The notes beneath the pieces were generated by a model, which did not search any database, was not told where the DNA came from, and saw only the letters and a list, made by a program, of their open reading frames with translations. Positions 33,382 through 45,699 of a stretch of DNA of 64,000 nucleotides are shown here, piece by piece. The translations under genes were made by a program, and so were the position numbers. Position 1 is the first letter of the stretch; the number at the start of each line of letters is the position of its first letter. Source of the DNA: Lumbricus terrestris (taxonomy: Eukaryota > Annelida > Clitellata > Crassiclitellata > Lumbricidae); contig OX457036.1 of the NCBI GenBank assembly GCA_949752735.1, positions 87,397,487 to 87,461,486 of the forward strand, given 5' to 3'.

Positions 33382-34880
33382 AAGAACCAAGGGACCAGTT
33401 TCCGTAGGTGCCCGCTGCCATCCTCGTTATTCTTCGCCATTTTTGTCTTTCCAAGGCCGCATGTGTCAGGTCTTGTATTGGCGCTCCGCACCAGTCTGTT
33501 ATGTTATCCAGTCATTTCTTGTGTGGTCTATCCCTCCTGTTGACTCCCTTCATTCTTCCGAACATCACCCTCTTTATTTTTCTGTCATCACTCATTCTGC
33601 ATATGTGACCAAATAGCTCCAGCTTCCTCGTTATTATTATCCGCCTAAGGTTTTCTGCGACTTCTATTTGCTCATGTAGGCCTAGTTTTTAGATTGTCAT
33701 TTTCTGCATCCATCCAATTCTCAGCAATTTTCTGTAGCATTTCCTCTCGAAGGCTAATATCTTTGCCTCCATTTCTTTGGTTATTGTCCATGCCTCGCAT
33801 CCATACAGCATACTGCTGAACACTCAGCTTCTCAGTACTTCTAATTTTGTTTGTAGATGTATGGATTTGCGCTTACAGACTTTATCCAGTGCCTTTAGTT
33901 TAGGGCTGTCATGCCTACGCGATTCTCACCCGTACCTCTTTCTTGTTGTCTAAGACTCTAAGTCATGACATTGTGTCTTGATGCATCGATCCGAGATAGG
34001 TAAATTTTTCTACATTCTCTATTTTTTTGGTTACCGTCTATTTCCATCTTCCTATGTAATTCCTTTGCCCCAAACACCATCGTTTTGGTCTTCTCAAAAT
34101 TCATGACAAGACCATACCTCTTTCATTCGTCACTTAGCTTCTGAGCTGTACTCTCCAACCTCTGAATGTCTTCGTCTATCAGGTCGATGTCGTCCGCAAA
34201 ACAGATTATTAATATTCTCTCCGCTGATCTTTACTCCTCCTTTTTCCTCCCTGGTCTTGTCTAGTACTCTTTCCAAGAGAGTGATGAATATTATGTCTGG
34301 TGAAATCGAGTCACCCTGTCTTGTGCCTCTGCCGATGCTGAACCACGGGCGAATCTCTCCGCATATCCTTACCCCAGCCTTTGCCTTGCTGTTAACTTCT
34401 AGTATTCATAACGGCTTGTTGTCTGCTCTCTATGAGTCCATGACCGCCCATGTTACGCTCTGGTCGATGCTGTCAAATGCTTTTTTTAAGTCGATGAAGC
34501 AGTTGTAGATTTTGCGTGTCTTTTCTTCTAGCCTTCTCGCCAATCAGTCTTAGTGTTAAGAAGTGTTGAGTCGTACTTCTGCTCTTTCTGAATCTGGCCT
34601 GTTCGTCTGCTCTGTATTCCTCTGTCTCTGCTCTGAGTCTCTGAGTTAGAACCGACATCAGCGCTTTCTTCAGCTGGCTCAATAACGCGATGTTTTTATA
34701 GTTGCTACGTTCCTTGCGCTTCCCTTTTGCGTAACACGATCATGATTGACTTTTTCCATCCTTCCCGAATGTGATCTTCTCTATAATTATGCTCTCCTGC
34801 AGATCTGGCGTAGTTACTTTATTACCCCTTCTCCTCTTCTCCTCCGTGTTTTATCATTTCTCCTACTACGCCATCTTCCT
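33382..34880 (-). mobile_element. RTE-type LINE remnant in intron 2 of gene A
   Basis: The 3' end CCGTAGGTGCCCGCTGCC resembles the other RTE copies. Further pieces on the minus strand include the RT segment YRADEQARFRKSRSTTQHFL (34473-34682). Many frameshifts and stops. Copy B has the same remnant at 51413-52985, so insertion predates duplication. Confidence 0.75.
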
Positions 34881-34974
34881 CAGGGCTTCATGATGAATTT
34901 CAGGATGGATTTACGAATGCTTAAATGAAATGAACGGAAACATTATAGTACGCATAGGTGGGAACATGGCGTAC

Positions 34975-35005
34975 CTGTTGTTCGACAACTCTGAAGACCG
35001 ACAAC
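34975..35005 (-). CDS. Gene A, exon 2 (31-nt microexon)
   Basis: Encodes VVGLQSCRTT plus one base, bordered by an acceptor TTTTCACAG and a GTACGCC donor. Phase 0 in, phase 1 out. With the G of its last base the next codon becomes GAA (Glu) at the start of exon 3. Confidence 0.8.
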
Positions 35006-35365
35006 CTGTGAAAATAAAAGAAACTAAAGCATTAAATGCACTAAACTTAGTCATGCAATGCATCAGAGCTTTTTTTAAAGTGCAGTTGTACACAAAATGT
35101 GCAGTTCTAAAAGGATTTTGTGCTGTTGTAGATGCACTTCTGTACAGTTAAAACTAGCAAATAATGTCCGATTGGAAATAATTTAACATGGAAGATGGAA
35201 AAGGAAAGAAGGTGTTGGGCAGTTATAAAAAAATCCTTAAAAACAGCCCTGCAATGCATCGTTTTGCTCCAAGGTTATTTTTTGCAAAAAAGTTTCTGTC
35301 TATTCTCAAAAATGAAGTCCAATCAAAACAGATTTTTCCTATTGCAACTCATGCAGATAATATCA

Positions 35366-35368
<3 letters not shown>

Positions 35369-35447
<79 letters not shown>
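35369..35447. repeat. (ATT)n microsatellite in intron 1 of gene A
   Basis: About 26 pure ATT units; paralog of the tract at 336-399. Confidence 0.95.
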
Positions 35448-35450
<3 letters not shown>

Positions 35451-35549
35451 AAATATAAACATGATTTAATGCAGATAATGCGAGTAGCCTATAGGCTATC
35501 AGTTTGGAAAACTATTGAACCTCATTACTACCAATCTAATCTTGCCAAC

Positions 35550-35882
35550 CTCAGCATGGTAACACCCCGCCACAACAGCACAGTTAGACGGAACATAGTA
35601 AAAGAATTCGCAGGTTCTGATATCTCTTCGGTAGTTGTAGTTAGTACAGACGGAGTCTTGAAGACACTGCAAAGCACACAGAGCCCCGGGAGGAACACAG
35701 GAATCCGGATCCGATAACAACGGAGACAACTGGTCGACAGGAATAACAAGCGATGGTTCATCGATGGCACAAGTCACTGCTCCGTTGTCATCCTGGGTTT
35801 TCTCAAACGCAACTGCGACGTTTCGCCATAAACTTCCACAGATGGAAGATACGATGAAGAAAAGTAAGCACTGAACTTTCAT
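35550..35882 (-). CDS. Gene A, exon 1: signal peptide and PAN/apple domain
   Basis: First exon of a predicted 542-residue secreted protein (exons 35550-35882, 34975-35005, 31215-31922, 22527-23083). 111 codons; hydrophobic signal at residues 4-18, likely cleavage after Ala25. Cys at 38, 62, 69, 73, 79, 91, 101 and 107, with Cys118 added by exon 2. The PAN core C-x3-C-x5-C-x11-C is intact. The donor is GAG/GTTGGC, weaker than usual. Architecture PAN, mucin stalk, fibrinogen-related domain suggests a soluble lectin-like recognition protein; the function is inferred only from domains. Large intron 3 (8.1 kb) carries several transposons in this copy. Confidence 0.85.
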
Positions 35883-37473
35883 GATTGTAATAATAGGTCT
35901 ACTGATTGATGGAGACTGAATGACATCTACTGCATGTTTGATGACCGTTCAAATACTCAGCCGTTAGATAAAATTAGGCGAATTACGTTTGTATCGATTG
36001 CCTTTAATGCTCGCCGTCTTCATAAAGTTTATGACACTGATCTTTCCTGAAGCGAATCCATGCTTGAACACTTGAATAACATATAGTGCTGGACAATGAA
36101 CTCAAATGTAATGTGATCACTACTCGTAGACATCGATACGCACACACCATAATATTATTATACACAACGTATCCGTCGTGTCTCAATTAACCGAATTCAC
36201 TCAAGTGTATAAATGCACAGAACCCAACTTAATGAGATCTTTAATTCACAACTTAATGAGATCTTTAATTACCAAAATGGTCATTGGATTGAAACATCAC
36301 GTTTTACTGAACTGAATACGTAGGCCTAATCAAGAATTTCTGTAATAGTAATGACAATTGATAACATATTATTTAAAATCAGAGTTCAACATAATGCAGT
36401 CATGCAATGAACCCATCTAAGTCTCACATAATGTGGCGAATTGATCAAAAATGATTCATCATTTTCTTGTCTGCTTCCTTGTTTATTTCTTTCGATTCAC
36501 TCTCGGTTTGTTTCGTGCTCTGTCGACATGGCAACGCCTTTTACATTTGTTCAATGCATTTGGGTTCAGCACCTTACTTTATTGTAGCTCCTTATTTTAC
36601 TGGCATTTGGATCATTAAACATATTCGACACAATAATTGTCTAGCTTAACTCTTGCATCTGATTAAATATTAAGCAGAATAACGGTTAGTTAAATTTCAT
36701 GCTTGAAGTTGACCGCAACAATAAGTTTCATTGCGTCTGGCTATTCTGGCAAAAAACCTTACAGCCTACTTGCATGTAACCTTGCCTGTAGCCTATACAA
36801 ATTAAGGCAGGCTAAGATTTCGATGTAGGCTCTTTTGGTGGTTATTTTTAGCCAGTCATGTGCAATCTGACTTCTTATTTTTCAGGTTCTGTCAGATATA
36901 TTTCCATTTTTAAAATCGTAACGAAGAAAGCTGGTAATTATTTCACAGACCATCTGTGACAATTTCATTATTATGAACATAATTAAAGCTTGCATGGAGC
37001 TGGTTTGCAGCTGCTCTTTGAATACTGGTCAATGGTCGTGTTCAGTTCCAAGCAATTATTAAATGTCTGCATCTCTCACAAATCAATACATAGAGTTGCA
37101 ACCTGCTAATTTATAGTGGGAAGTAGTATGCCTTCAAATCTATATTTTTTTAAACTAACGATCCGAATTACCTGAGGTCAAAACAATCTTTGTTGCCTTT
37201 AATGACTGGAAGAATATTGATTGATATAACCAGCTTTCCTAAGTTCATAAATGCGCACACAACCGTACGAAAGAATATCGATAGCGCAGGCCTACAGTCA
37301 TTGTCGGGCTGAAATAAAGGTTTGCTCTACAGTCTACATACTTTCTCACTGTGGTAGGCGTGTTCCCGCTAATTGTATGGCGTTGCCAATGATAACAATG
37401 ACCCAAATTCGCCTTTGTGCCTCTGAACAGCTGCCAGTAGCCTGCTACGAGAGGCTCTTTGTAAATTATCGTC
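35883..37473. other. 5' flank of gene A (block alpha)
   Basis: Paralogous to 55258-57480 in copy B. No gene seen. Short frames are not conserved. It includes a duplicated AACTTAATGAGATCTTTAATT segment at about 36226-36270. Confidence 0.55.
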
Positions 37474-38588
37474 ATAAATAAAGAGAAGATTCTGTCTGCC
37501 TGTCTGTCTGTATGTATGTCTGTCTGTCTGTCTGTTTGACCGGTTTGCATTTCCACAGTTTTTGAGCTTTTCACTCCAAACCTTCACTACTGTGCAGTTC
37601 TCGGCATGAGACACCCCAACGAGGAGTTGGCGATTTTCTACCACCATGGGGGCCAGGGTGGGGGCGAAACCCCCAAATTTTTTTCCACTTTCTCCCCAAC
37701 CCCACCCCAAATCCCCACCAACCCCTCCCCCACCTCCAACTCCGCCACACTCCCCACCCCACCCCTAAACCTCGCCCACCATCCCACCAGCCACCCCATC
37801 CCACCCCTCTCCAAACTCCACCCCCACCCCACTTCTCCAACACCTCCCCACCCCCACCCATCCCTCACTCCACCCCTCACCCCCACCCGCCACCCCCGAC
37901 CCCTCCACACCACACTTTACTCCGACCTCCACAGGTACGCCACCCGTGAAATTTGTGTATTCGGAAAATTCCCCCACCACCATTCCCAACCCCACTCCAC
38001 CCTATCCCACACCACCCACCATACACACTCCGACCTCGTGAAATTTCGGTTTTCGGGAAAATTTTCTTCCCCACCGCCTAAAGTCCACCACCCCACCCAT
38101 GCCCCACACGGCCCTTGCGGGCCGAGGTGTGGGCTGAGTAGAGGCGAGGTGGCTCGCGTAAAAATCTGTCTAACTGTGAAACTATGTCAAGGGAATGGAA
38201 ATTTATAGCGAAAATTAGGGTTTTCGCAACCCCCACCGTGGCCCCCATGGTGGTAGAGATTCGCCAACCACTCCACCGGGTGGCTCGGATGGCCCTCTGT
38301 CTAGGTACAAAAGTTTCAGAGGAATTGCTGAAAACAGTGGAAATAAATTTGAGGGTTTCGCTCCCCACCCTGGCCCCCATGGTGGTAGAGAATCGCCAAC
38401 TCCTCGTTTGGGTGTCTCATGCCAAGACCTACACAGTAGTGAAGGTTTGGAGTGAAAAGCTCAAAAACTGTGGAAATGCATCCCGGTCAAACAGACAGAT
38501 AGACAGACAGACATACAGACAGACAGACATACAGATAGACAGACAGACAGATAGACAGACAGACAGACAGAATCTTCTCTTTATTTAT
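37474..38588. mobile_element. Foldback element with (TCTG)n ends and a C-rich core
   Basis: Inverted arms of about 200 bp: ATAAATAAAGAGAAG, then TCTGTCTG repeats, TTTCCACAGTTTTTGAGC and TGAGACACCC (left), mirrored at right by GGGTGTCTCA, CAGACAGA repeats and CTTCTCTTTATTTAT. Block alpha copy B near 57490 lacks it, confirming insertion. The interior from about 37660 to 38110 is extraordinarily C-rich on the plus strand. No protein supported. Confidence 0.75.
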
Positions 38589-39719
38589 ATAGATGAGCCT
38601 GCGATATGAAGTACGGTTTAAGGTTTTCAATAATCTGCGACGAATTGTTTGCTAATTTACAGCAGGAAAGTGACAACTCTTTATGTAAAATCGCATTTAA
38701 TTCACTGTCTACAACTCTACATCGAGGCTCACATGCAGTCAAAGCAGAAGCAGTAACTTTTGCAATAGGACAGAGTTTATTTTAACATTGGAGTGTCTTC
38801 TGTCTCCCTGTTCTATTCGCTTGATTGCTCTCTTTCTTCTGGCACAATGCTCTGGCCACTGCGCACGTAGGCCTACTGCGCTCCTTTGTCAATGGTCAGG
38901 CCTACTTAGATGACATTACTTCTCTGTGGTTCGTCGGAAGCTGCAGTAACTATTTACTTTGTGGACCGGTGGATCATTCTGGGTCACAGAACATAGCCTA
39001 CATATAGATTGTAGAGTCACACTGCAAAACTTAGACCCAACAAACATTCCGATTAATTGCCATGCAACTGGAAATAGGCGCATTCGAAATTGTGTTGCTC
39101 ACTTTAATCTAATCATGGCTACTAGACATGGAGCACGCTAGCCGAGCTGGTTCGTTATTAGGCCTATGGCTTGGTGGAATTGTCAACAACATTCATAGGT
39201 TTATGATTCATTGAATGTTCGTGCGATCATGGTTTATAAAGAATTACTGTAATTATTTTTTTTAGACATGTTCCAGTGGGTATTCAGCCAGAAATTCGTC
39301 TGAGGGTCATTGTGATATTCAAGCCACAACAATTTTATACAATGTTTGCCCAGGCTTAACTAGGAACAAAACCTATAGGCTTATAACAAGGGCGGGTACA
39401 GAAATTTCCGAAGGGAGGGTACCAAATTTTCTGTCTTGGGACAGGGACAAATTTTCGTCTTGGTCGCCGAAAAATCTGATGACCTTTTTCGGACCTCGTG
39501 GATGTGGGGAGGGCCTACGAAAACTACTCATGGGGAGGGGCAGTCAACTTTCCGAGCCAAAATTACTGGTAAATAATAAAGAAATTTCTAAATGGGGTCT
39601 TGGCTGGATTGGCCCCTTGATCTGCCCTTGGCTTATTATTGGCTCGTGTGGTGGGACAAATGAATGGTTCCTGTGATCGTGGCTTGCAGAAAGTTTATGT
39701 GGTTATTGTTTATTCTCTT
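38589..39719. other. Block alpha flank and unassigned sequence
   Basis: 38600-39060 aligns with 57500-57900 and 1730-1960. From about 39385 to 39560 there is diverged MITE-like text resembling the interior of 51545-51812. No gene. Confidence 0.45.
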
Positions 39720-40191
39720 CTAGTCTATTCTATTTTGGGATTTATAAAGCGCCTCTCACATTACAACCTAATCAGAGGCGTTCCCCAGTGCGAAGAACTC
39801 CTGGAAAAAGAAAAGTCTTAAGACAACGGGCAGAAAAAGTAAAGTCTCCAGAAAAATCTGAGCACAAATAATAGTAGGGACGCCATTCCACAGTAAAGGG
39901 CAGACAGAGGCAAAGGCGCGATGTTGGGCTGTGGCAGTCGGAGATCTAGGTACAAGAAGATCATGACGGTCTATATTATAAGGAGCTGAGAAGACGTCCA
40001 AATGTAGCAGAAAAAGGCTTCCTAATAAGATCACAAAGGTAGCGAGGTGCTTGACCCAAACACATCTTATAGGTTAGAAAAAGAATTTTATATTGAATCC
40101 GGGCAGTCAAAGAAAGCCAGTGAAGGTGATCAGTCATGAAAGACGAAATGTGAAAGAAACGAGAGATTATTACAGGCGCGTATGCATGCAT
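39720..40191 (-). mobile_element. L2/CR1-type LINE 3' fragment
   Basis: Minus strand reads RFFHISSFMTDHLHWLSL, IQYKILFLTYKM and AFASVCPLLWNGVP, the region after RT, with a GCGCTTTATAAATCC 3' end and a frameshift between the parts. Confidence 0.75.
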
Positions 40192-40482
40192 GATGGTTGT
40201 ACAATGGTCACCGTCGAGACTTCGTAGTGTTTTTTAATCGTAGTTTAACGTTGCTTAATTAGTTGATAAGAAAATACTTCCCAAATTATTAACCTTTACC
40301 TCAGAATACTTTGCTGGAAAGCAGAGTCTCTGAGGGAGGGAGACATTATGTCAGCAAAGGAAATTCTGTTTCGGGGAGACTTTATATCGTGACTCCGGCA
40401 GTCCGCTGCAATCGTCCATTCGTTGCGTTTGATCATGTTCTGACATTGTTCTGTTATTGTATTGCAACAGCAAGCCTAGGCA
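40192..40482. other. Intergenic, nothing recognised
   Basis: No supported frame or repeat in this short stretch. Confidence 0.4.
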
Positions 40483-40782
40483 CAGTGGCGTAACTAGGAA
40501 CTTGGGGGGCCCTAGACAAAATATGAAGGTGGGACCTTCTCCCTACGGTATTTATTGGAATGTATTATTACTTATTAATTTACTGAAATACTGATGTATA
40601 TGAACAAGATACGAGTACAAATTACAGTAAACTGTAAGTTCCTAACAAGGCTGAAATGACAATTATGACACATTTAACATATTTTTTCGGAGTCTTGCAA
40701 ACTCGAGGGCCCCTCTGGGGCCTCTACACTCGAGGGCCCCTAGCCTTTGTCTTACGCAGTCTACCCTATTGTTACGCCACTG
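40483..40782. mobile_element. CAGTGGCGTAAC hAT-type MITE
   Basis: A 300-bp element with ends CAGTGGCGTAACTAGG and GTTACGCCACTG, flanked by CCTAGGCA (40475-40482 and 40783-40790). Non-coding. Confidence 0.85.
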
Positions 40783-41989
40783 CCTAGGCATATTTGAGAC
40801 GACATGGCAGGGACTTTAGGTGCAGTGCCAACCTGAATAACTCAGCATATAGGCCTACATTAGTGGACGTTAATTGGACATAATATTATGGAGAAAAACG
40901 ATCATATGCTATGTGAGCACGTATAAGTACACAATGCATCATGCACTACCGTAACAGCGACCTGCTATGAAGAACTCTCAGAAATTATAATAGGCCTACT
41001 GTGCATTGTGTAATCACCTGTTGGTGTAGGCCTACACTGTACACACAAAGACTATCTCCGCTTAGAAATATCATGAGCATATCATTCATGTCATCCTATA
41101 CGGGTCATAGAGGACCCAAGTTCATATAAATTGTCTGTCGTTTTATTCAGATGGAAAAGAAATGCCAGTCCCAAGCTTGGAGAAAGGAGGAGAGCGCCAT
41201 TAATCATATATTCAATAAGACGCAATGTTGTTAATAAGCAACAAGCAAATCAGAAGGCAGACATCTCACGTGCCTGCATGCGTATACATTTAACAGACAC
41301 TATACAAAATAATAAAAATAAAATAAAATAATAAATTAAAATAATAATTCAAAGCGTTGAGCGCCAGAGTGGCCTAACCCTCAACAATTTTCAATATGGT
41401 TTTTATGATACAATTATTTTAGAGTAAAAGAATTGATTTGCAGCATAAAAACCATACTGAAAATTTTTGAGGGTTAGGCCACTCTGGCGCTCAACGCCTC
41501 CTTGAATGTAGCCTGCATAAACCATTTTTGCAATCTTACATTGAAAGCATTCGCATTCCTGTAGCATTTTCGCCAGATTATTGCTTGTGAATTGTGATTA
41601 GAATTCATTTTTGTGAATAGAACAGAGTCGATGACGTCCGATGACATTAAGGAAACCGTTCACAAATGATATCTCAATGAGTAAAAACTATATTTAATCG
41701 ATGAATGGATAAGATCCAAACTAAGAGAATAAGTATTCAACTCTTTGAAACACCAATCCCATTGAACAATGATTATAATGTGGAGGAAAAAGTCAACCTC
41801 ACTGCATGTTTCTCATTATGGTTTCGAGAAACAGACAGCAAACCTCTGTTGTCTCTGTTGACCCCATCAATTTGTTCTTGTTGTTTTACCTTCGTGGCAT
41901 CATCTGATTAGCCTACCGTTTGCAGAAAATCCTACTACAATACTTTAAAACATTGCACTGAACAGAAATATTTATGCGTTTTGCGTAGC
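40783..41989. repeat. Segmental duplication, upstream part of block beta (copy B)
   Basis: Starts GTGCCAACCTGAATAACTCAG, here shortened to GCCAACCTGAATAACTCA, as at 11470. Continues parallel to 12726-13260. It carries an inverted pair of CAACGCTTTGAATTATT-like and AGCGCCAGAGTGGCC text (about 41350-41500) forming a hairpin absent from copy A. Short frame 41705-41911 is not conserved. Confidence 0.65.
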
Positions 41990-41997
41990 CATTAGGC

Positions 41998-43509
41998 CAG
42001 GGGTGTCAAACCTTTTTTAGTGGCGGGCCAGGGTGAAGATCTTCCAACAAGTGACTGGCCAGGGTGTCGAAGCTCCTGAGCAAAATTGGGTATTGATATG
42101 AGCATGGGCGCCCGCAGAAATTTTTGCAGGGGGGGGCAAAATTTTTTTTAAGGCGGTCACGTTTAAATTTCCTAGTAAGAGCTTAAAAATTGCAGAGCTG
42201 GAAAGTGAGAACATGGGTATTTTTTCAAAGAAGTTTCTTAATGCATATTTCTCAGTTTCATTTTGTGTAGGCCTATCATTTTCAATATGAATAGTTTTCT
42301 TAGTGCGAAGAAATTTATTAAAAATCAAAAATAGAATGTTAAAAAGTAGGTTTTTAAGGAGCGCTATATAATGATTGAATGAATAAATAAACGAAAAACA
42401 GGTATCGGTTTTAAAGGGGCAAGTGCTCCATCAAGTTACTTCTATATTTTAATCATAATTTCTAAACTTCTAAAGTGCCACTCCAAAGTCAATTATAGGG
42501 CACCAGCTTATTCAGAAGCGCTGCATCTAGTCATCAGGCTGTTCAAAGGGTAGTCAAGAAAGAGGTCCGAGTCCGGTAGCCAGAGGGTCAGATGTTAATG
42601 CAGGTGTCGTTTAGGAAAGTGGAGGATCCCAACAATCGAAGGATGGGGTCTCAATTCCTTTGAACAGACGAGACATTGCTTTGGGAGGCGTGATAACCAA
42701 AGCCAATTATCCAAGTTTCTCTACAGCTTGACCTACCTAAATTCTGTTCTGGTAGCATGCAAAATGGACAAAATGCAGTCTGACTTCAAGCAGACTTGAT
42801 TTCCATATATAACGCTGGTGAATATGTAGATCTATTTTACTTAATTTCAATGGGCTGTTGATAAATTTCAAATTTTTAAAATAGTGTAATTTATTGATAA
42901 TTAATTAATTTTTGTGTAGTAGTGAAAAATTGCACTAGCCTACAGCGAGATTCCAGACAAGTAGGCAATGATCGATAGGAATACTATTTGAATGGGCACC
43001 CACGGGAGGGTTAAAAGTCATTGTTACAGTTTTCAGCAAGAGCTTGAAAAAAATGCAAGGCAGAAAATTAAGAGCTTCTTTATTTCTGCAGAGATTTCAT
43101 TACTTAAATTTCTGACTTTCACTAAGTGTATCATTCGCAACATTAGTATTTTAATGGGAAGAAATTTCTTAAGCCCCAAAAGTAGTAGTTAAAAAAATAG
43201 GCTTCAGTTTTCCAGGAGGGGGGCAAGTGCCCCCCCTTGCCCCTATGTGCGGGCGCCCATGGATATGAGAGGGAGCTCCGGGTTTGGTCAGCCAAAACCA
43301 ACCGGAAAACATAGCATGCCATGGATACACAGTCTACACAGAGCTGTGCGTCTGAACAAAAGTGACGCCAGTAAGAAAAAACCTCCATGTATTTGGCGCT
43401 GACTGTAAAATATAAAAAATTGAACTTTTATCTTCTAATTTTGTAATCTTTATGGAAGGCTCCGCGGGGCAGAAAAAATCGTCGGCGGGCCAGCTCTTTG
43501 ACACCCCTG
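41998..43509. mobile_element. hAT-type element (CAGGGGTGTCAAAC ends), host of a nested insertion
   Basis: Ends CAGGGGTGTCAAACC and TTTGACACCCCTG with GGCGGGCC just inside, flanked by CATTAGGC (41990-41997 and 43510-43517). Without the nested element it is about 345 bp. This terminal sequence is of the widespread hAT Charlie/Zaphod kind. Confidence 0.85.
42103..43261. mobile_element. Nested hAT-type element (CATGGGCGCCCGCA ends)
   Basis: A 1159-bp insertion within 41998-43509, ends CATGGGCGCCCGCA, flanked by GATATGAG (42095-42102 and 43262-43269). It has no transposase and includes two related AAGAAATTTCTTA-type segments (inner arms) and a LINE-like tail fragment GGAGCGCTATATAATG with ATTGAATGAATAA near 42358-42395. 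Confidence 0.85.
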
Positions 43510-43517
43510 CATTAGGC

Positions 43518-44531
43518 CTATATATATAGGCCCTACGTTGTTGAATATAGGCCTAATTCAATTAGATTCCACTCTAGAATAAGCCTACTCATCTCAAAAG
43601 TAGCCTAATGTCTTTGATATTACTTTTTCAGCGTGGGCTGCCTCTCGGACTGATAGGCTATTCCTACGGTTTGGTTTTGGTGCGCCATCGATTAAGTCCT
43701 TGTGTAATGTGCAGTGTAAAATGGCGCTAAAGAAGCTACTATTTGAAAATAAAGTTCATGACAAGTCGATCTGTCTATATTTGCCGTCTTGGGTTCACGC
43801 GGTACTTAGACCCAAATGCAAATCAATTTGTCTTCAACTCTTGTTCCTGTTTAGTGTTGCCCTCCTCTTTTATACAGGCTGGGACTGGCACTGCCAAAGT
43901 GCAGACAGTGGAAGAATTGTCTTCAAATACAGACAGAATTCAAGTAAGCAATGCTTCTTCAATCTTCATTCAGGTTGATGTTCTAAGCCAAAATGAAATT
44001 CTATAGGATACCGCCGACAGTATTCATGAATGCATGATTGGCATCTCGTCGATGAAGTATCCCCGAAAAGAGTCATAGTACAGTAGGCCTACACGTGAAC
44101 GGTATGTAGGCCTACGTCTCCGTGTAACCAGACCTGCATTCATATGTCAATCCTATTAAGTGGTCCTTGATATCTTGAGTCTTTATAGCTGACGTTTCAT
44201 TGAGGCTTACGTTTCAGCTCTTTAGTTTCAGTTAAAGTAGCAGTGAATTCCACTTTGAGCTACAGTCTCAGTAGTGAAGATAAACGCACTTTTACTCGAT
44301 CATCCAAAATGTATACTGGGTGCCAGTGAAATATTCAGTTGAACTTTTAAACAGATAACCATTAACAACAATATTAGGGAACGTGAGCGAATTTGATTTC
44401 GCAGTGAAAGAGACCATACGTAAGTTTCAAGTCATATGATTTTGAACGACGTTGAAGGACGTTGGGCCTACTCTGTAATTATTATTATCTGGTAGACCAT
44501 TTTCAAATAAACAGTTTGAAACGAAAACAAC
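43518..44531. other. 5' flank of PAN-only gene copy B
   Basis: Aligned with 13262-14040 and, nearer the gene, 19950-20264. No separate gene supported: the frames at 43700-44006 share only their beginning with copy A. Confidence 0.55.
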
Positions 44532-44867
44532 ATGTCCATTCGGAATAGCATAATTCTAAAGACAGTTTTTATCTTCGCCATATTCTGGAGTCCTGCTACT
44601 ATGAAATCCTTCAAGACGACGCAATACTCCAACGGAACGTGGGTCTGTGCTGATGGAAGTCCAACTGCGACGATTCCTTTGGACCAACTGTATCCTACGT
44701 TATCACGCGACAATTTGTGTTTGTCTCCTACTGTCCTTTGTGCCTGGCAATGCGATCAGGATGTGAACTGCACTAACTTCAACTACAAAGAAGACCTGGG
44801 AATATGTGAGATGTTTCACTACACTCCTACAGACTGTTCAATGACGTCTGGATGTCAGCATAAAGAG
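44532..44867 (+). CDS. PAN-only secreted protein, copy B, exon 1
   Basis: First exon of an intact two-exon gene (124 residues with exon 2 at 45700-45738). Residues 6-20 are a hydrophobic signal segment. The PAN domain has Cys at 39, 63, 70, 74, 80, 92, 102 and 108, exactly the spacing of the four-exon genes shifted by one residue, so they are true paralogs. An N-glycosylation sequon NGT is at 34-36. The exon ends GAG/GTGGGT in phase 0. It lies tail-to-tail with gene B and has no fibrinogen exon on its strand. Likely a small secreted PAN protein that could share ligands with, or compete with, the larger proteins; that role is inference. Confidence 0.8.
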
Positions 44868-45699
44868 GTGGGTAAAATAATTTTAGATGAGCGGAGAATA
44901 ACCTGACATAATCTTCTAAAAAAACCCTCCGTAATAATGCCCCATGTAATATCATTAATTACTATATTGCGACATAGTAACCTCGATGCCTGCATACAGA
45001 GCCTAGTCATTCTTATTACATAGTAGATCTAACTTCGATTGGGTCTAACTCATAAGGTATCAAAGTCAGGCATCAATTAATATGGCACTAAGAAAATAGA
45101 CAAGCTACTTCCAGAAGATAACAATATGATAGTGAAGAGACAAGTTTAAATGCAACGGCCCATTGGGTTTTGCGGCTGAAGTCCAGGCGAATACCGCCAA
45201 TCATGCAACATTTGTAAGCAAGAAAGTAAGTAAAAACATGCATTAGACTACCAGGAAATACACAGTAGTTTACAGAAGAAATAATAATAAAAACATTTAT
45301 GCAGAGTCATACATATATTTTATCATAAAAATCCATTTCGACAAAGGCATCAACTCTAGCTAGGGTCAGATAACGTGTCCTGGGTCGATTACTGTGTACA
45401 TGGAGTGACCTTATGGAGTGGGTGAATGTAGTGAAGTATGTGACAAGGGTAACACGTTACAAGTAATCGAGATACGAATGCTTTGAGTTTCATAAGTTCC
45501 CAAAGCTTTGTCAAATTTTATGTAGCTTACTAGCATGTGTAAAATACGCTGAATGAAATTTAAAGATTTAAAGTCCATGGTCGCATAGGCCTATACACAT
45601 AATTAATACCTGTATTAATTGTATTTCTTAAGCAATGAATGGTAGTCCTAAACTGATTTATGTGCTAGAACTTAATATTGCTGGTTTTTATTTTTGCAG
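44868..45699. other. Intron of PAN-only copy B
   Basis: 832 bases against 381 in copy A. The extra middle part (about 45065-45540) has no counterpart in copy A and no recognised repeat ends. Confidence 0.6.

Noticed and set aside
33156..33543. Poly-Met, poly-Asp and poly-Ile frames
   Set aside because: Translations of the (ATC)n microsatellite; the same at 35188-35469 and 51221-51664 for their triplet repeats.
36190..36215. TATAAA word at about 36209 as a promoter TATA box
   Set aside because: It is on the plus strand, upstream of a minus-strand gene, with no plus-strand gene following; likely chance.
37571..38208. Overlapping Gly/Trp/Val-rich and Pro-rich frames of 90-200 codons
   Set aside because: Strong C/G strand asymmetry lacks stop codons by composition; the region is the core of a foldback element.
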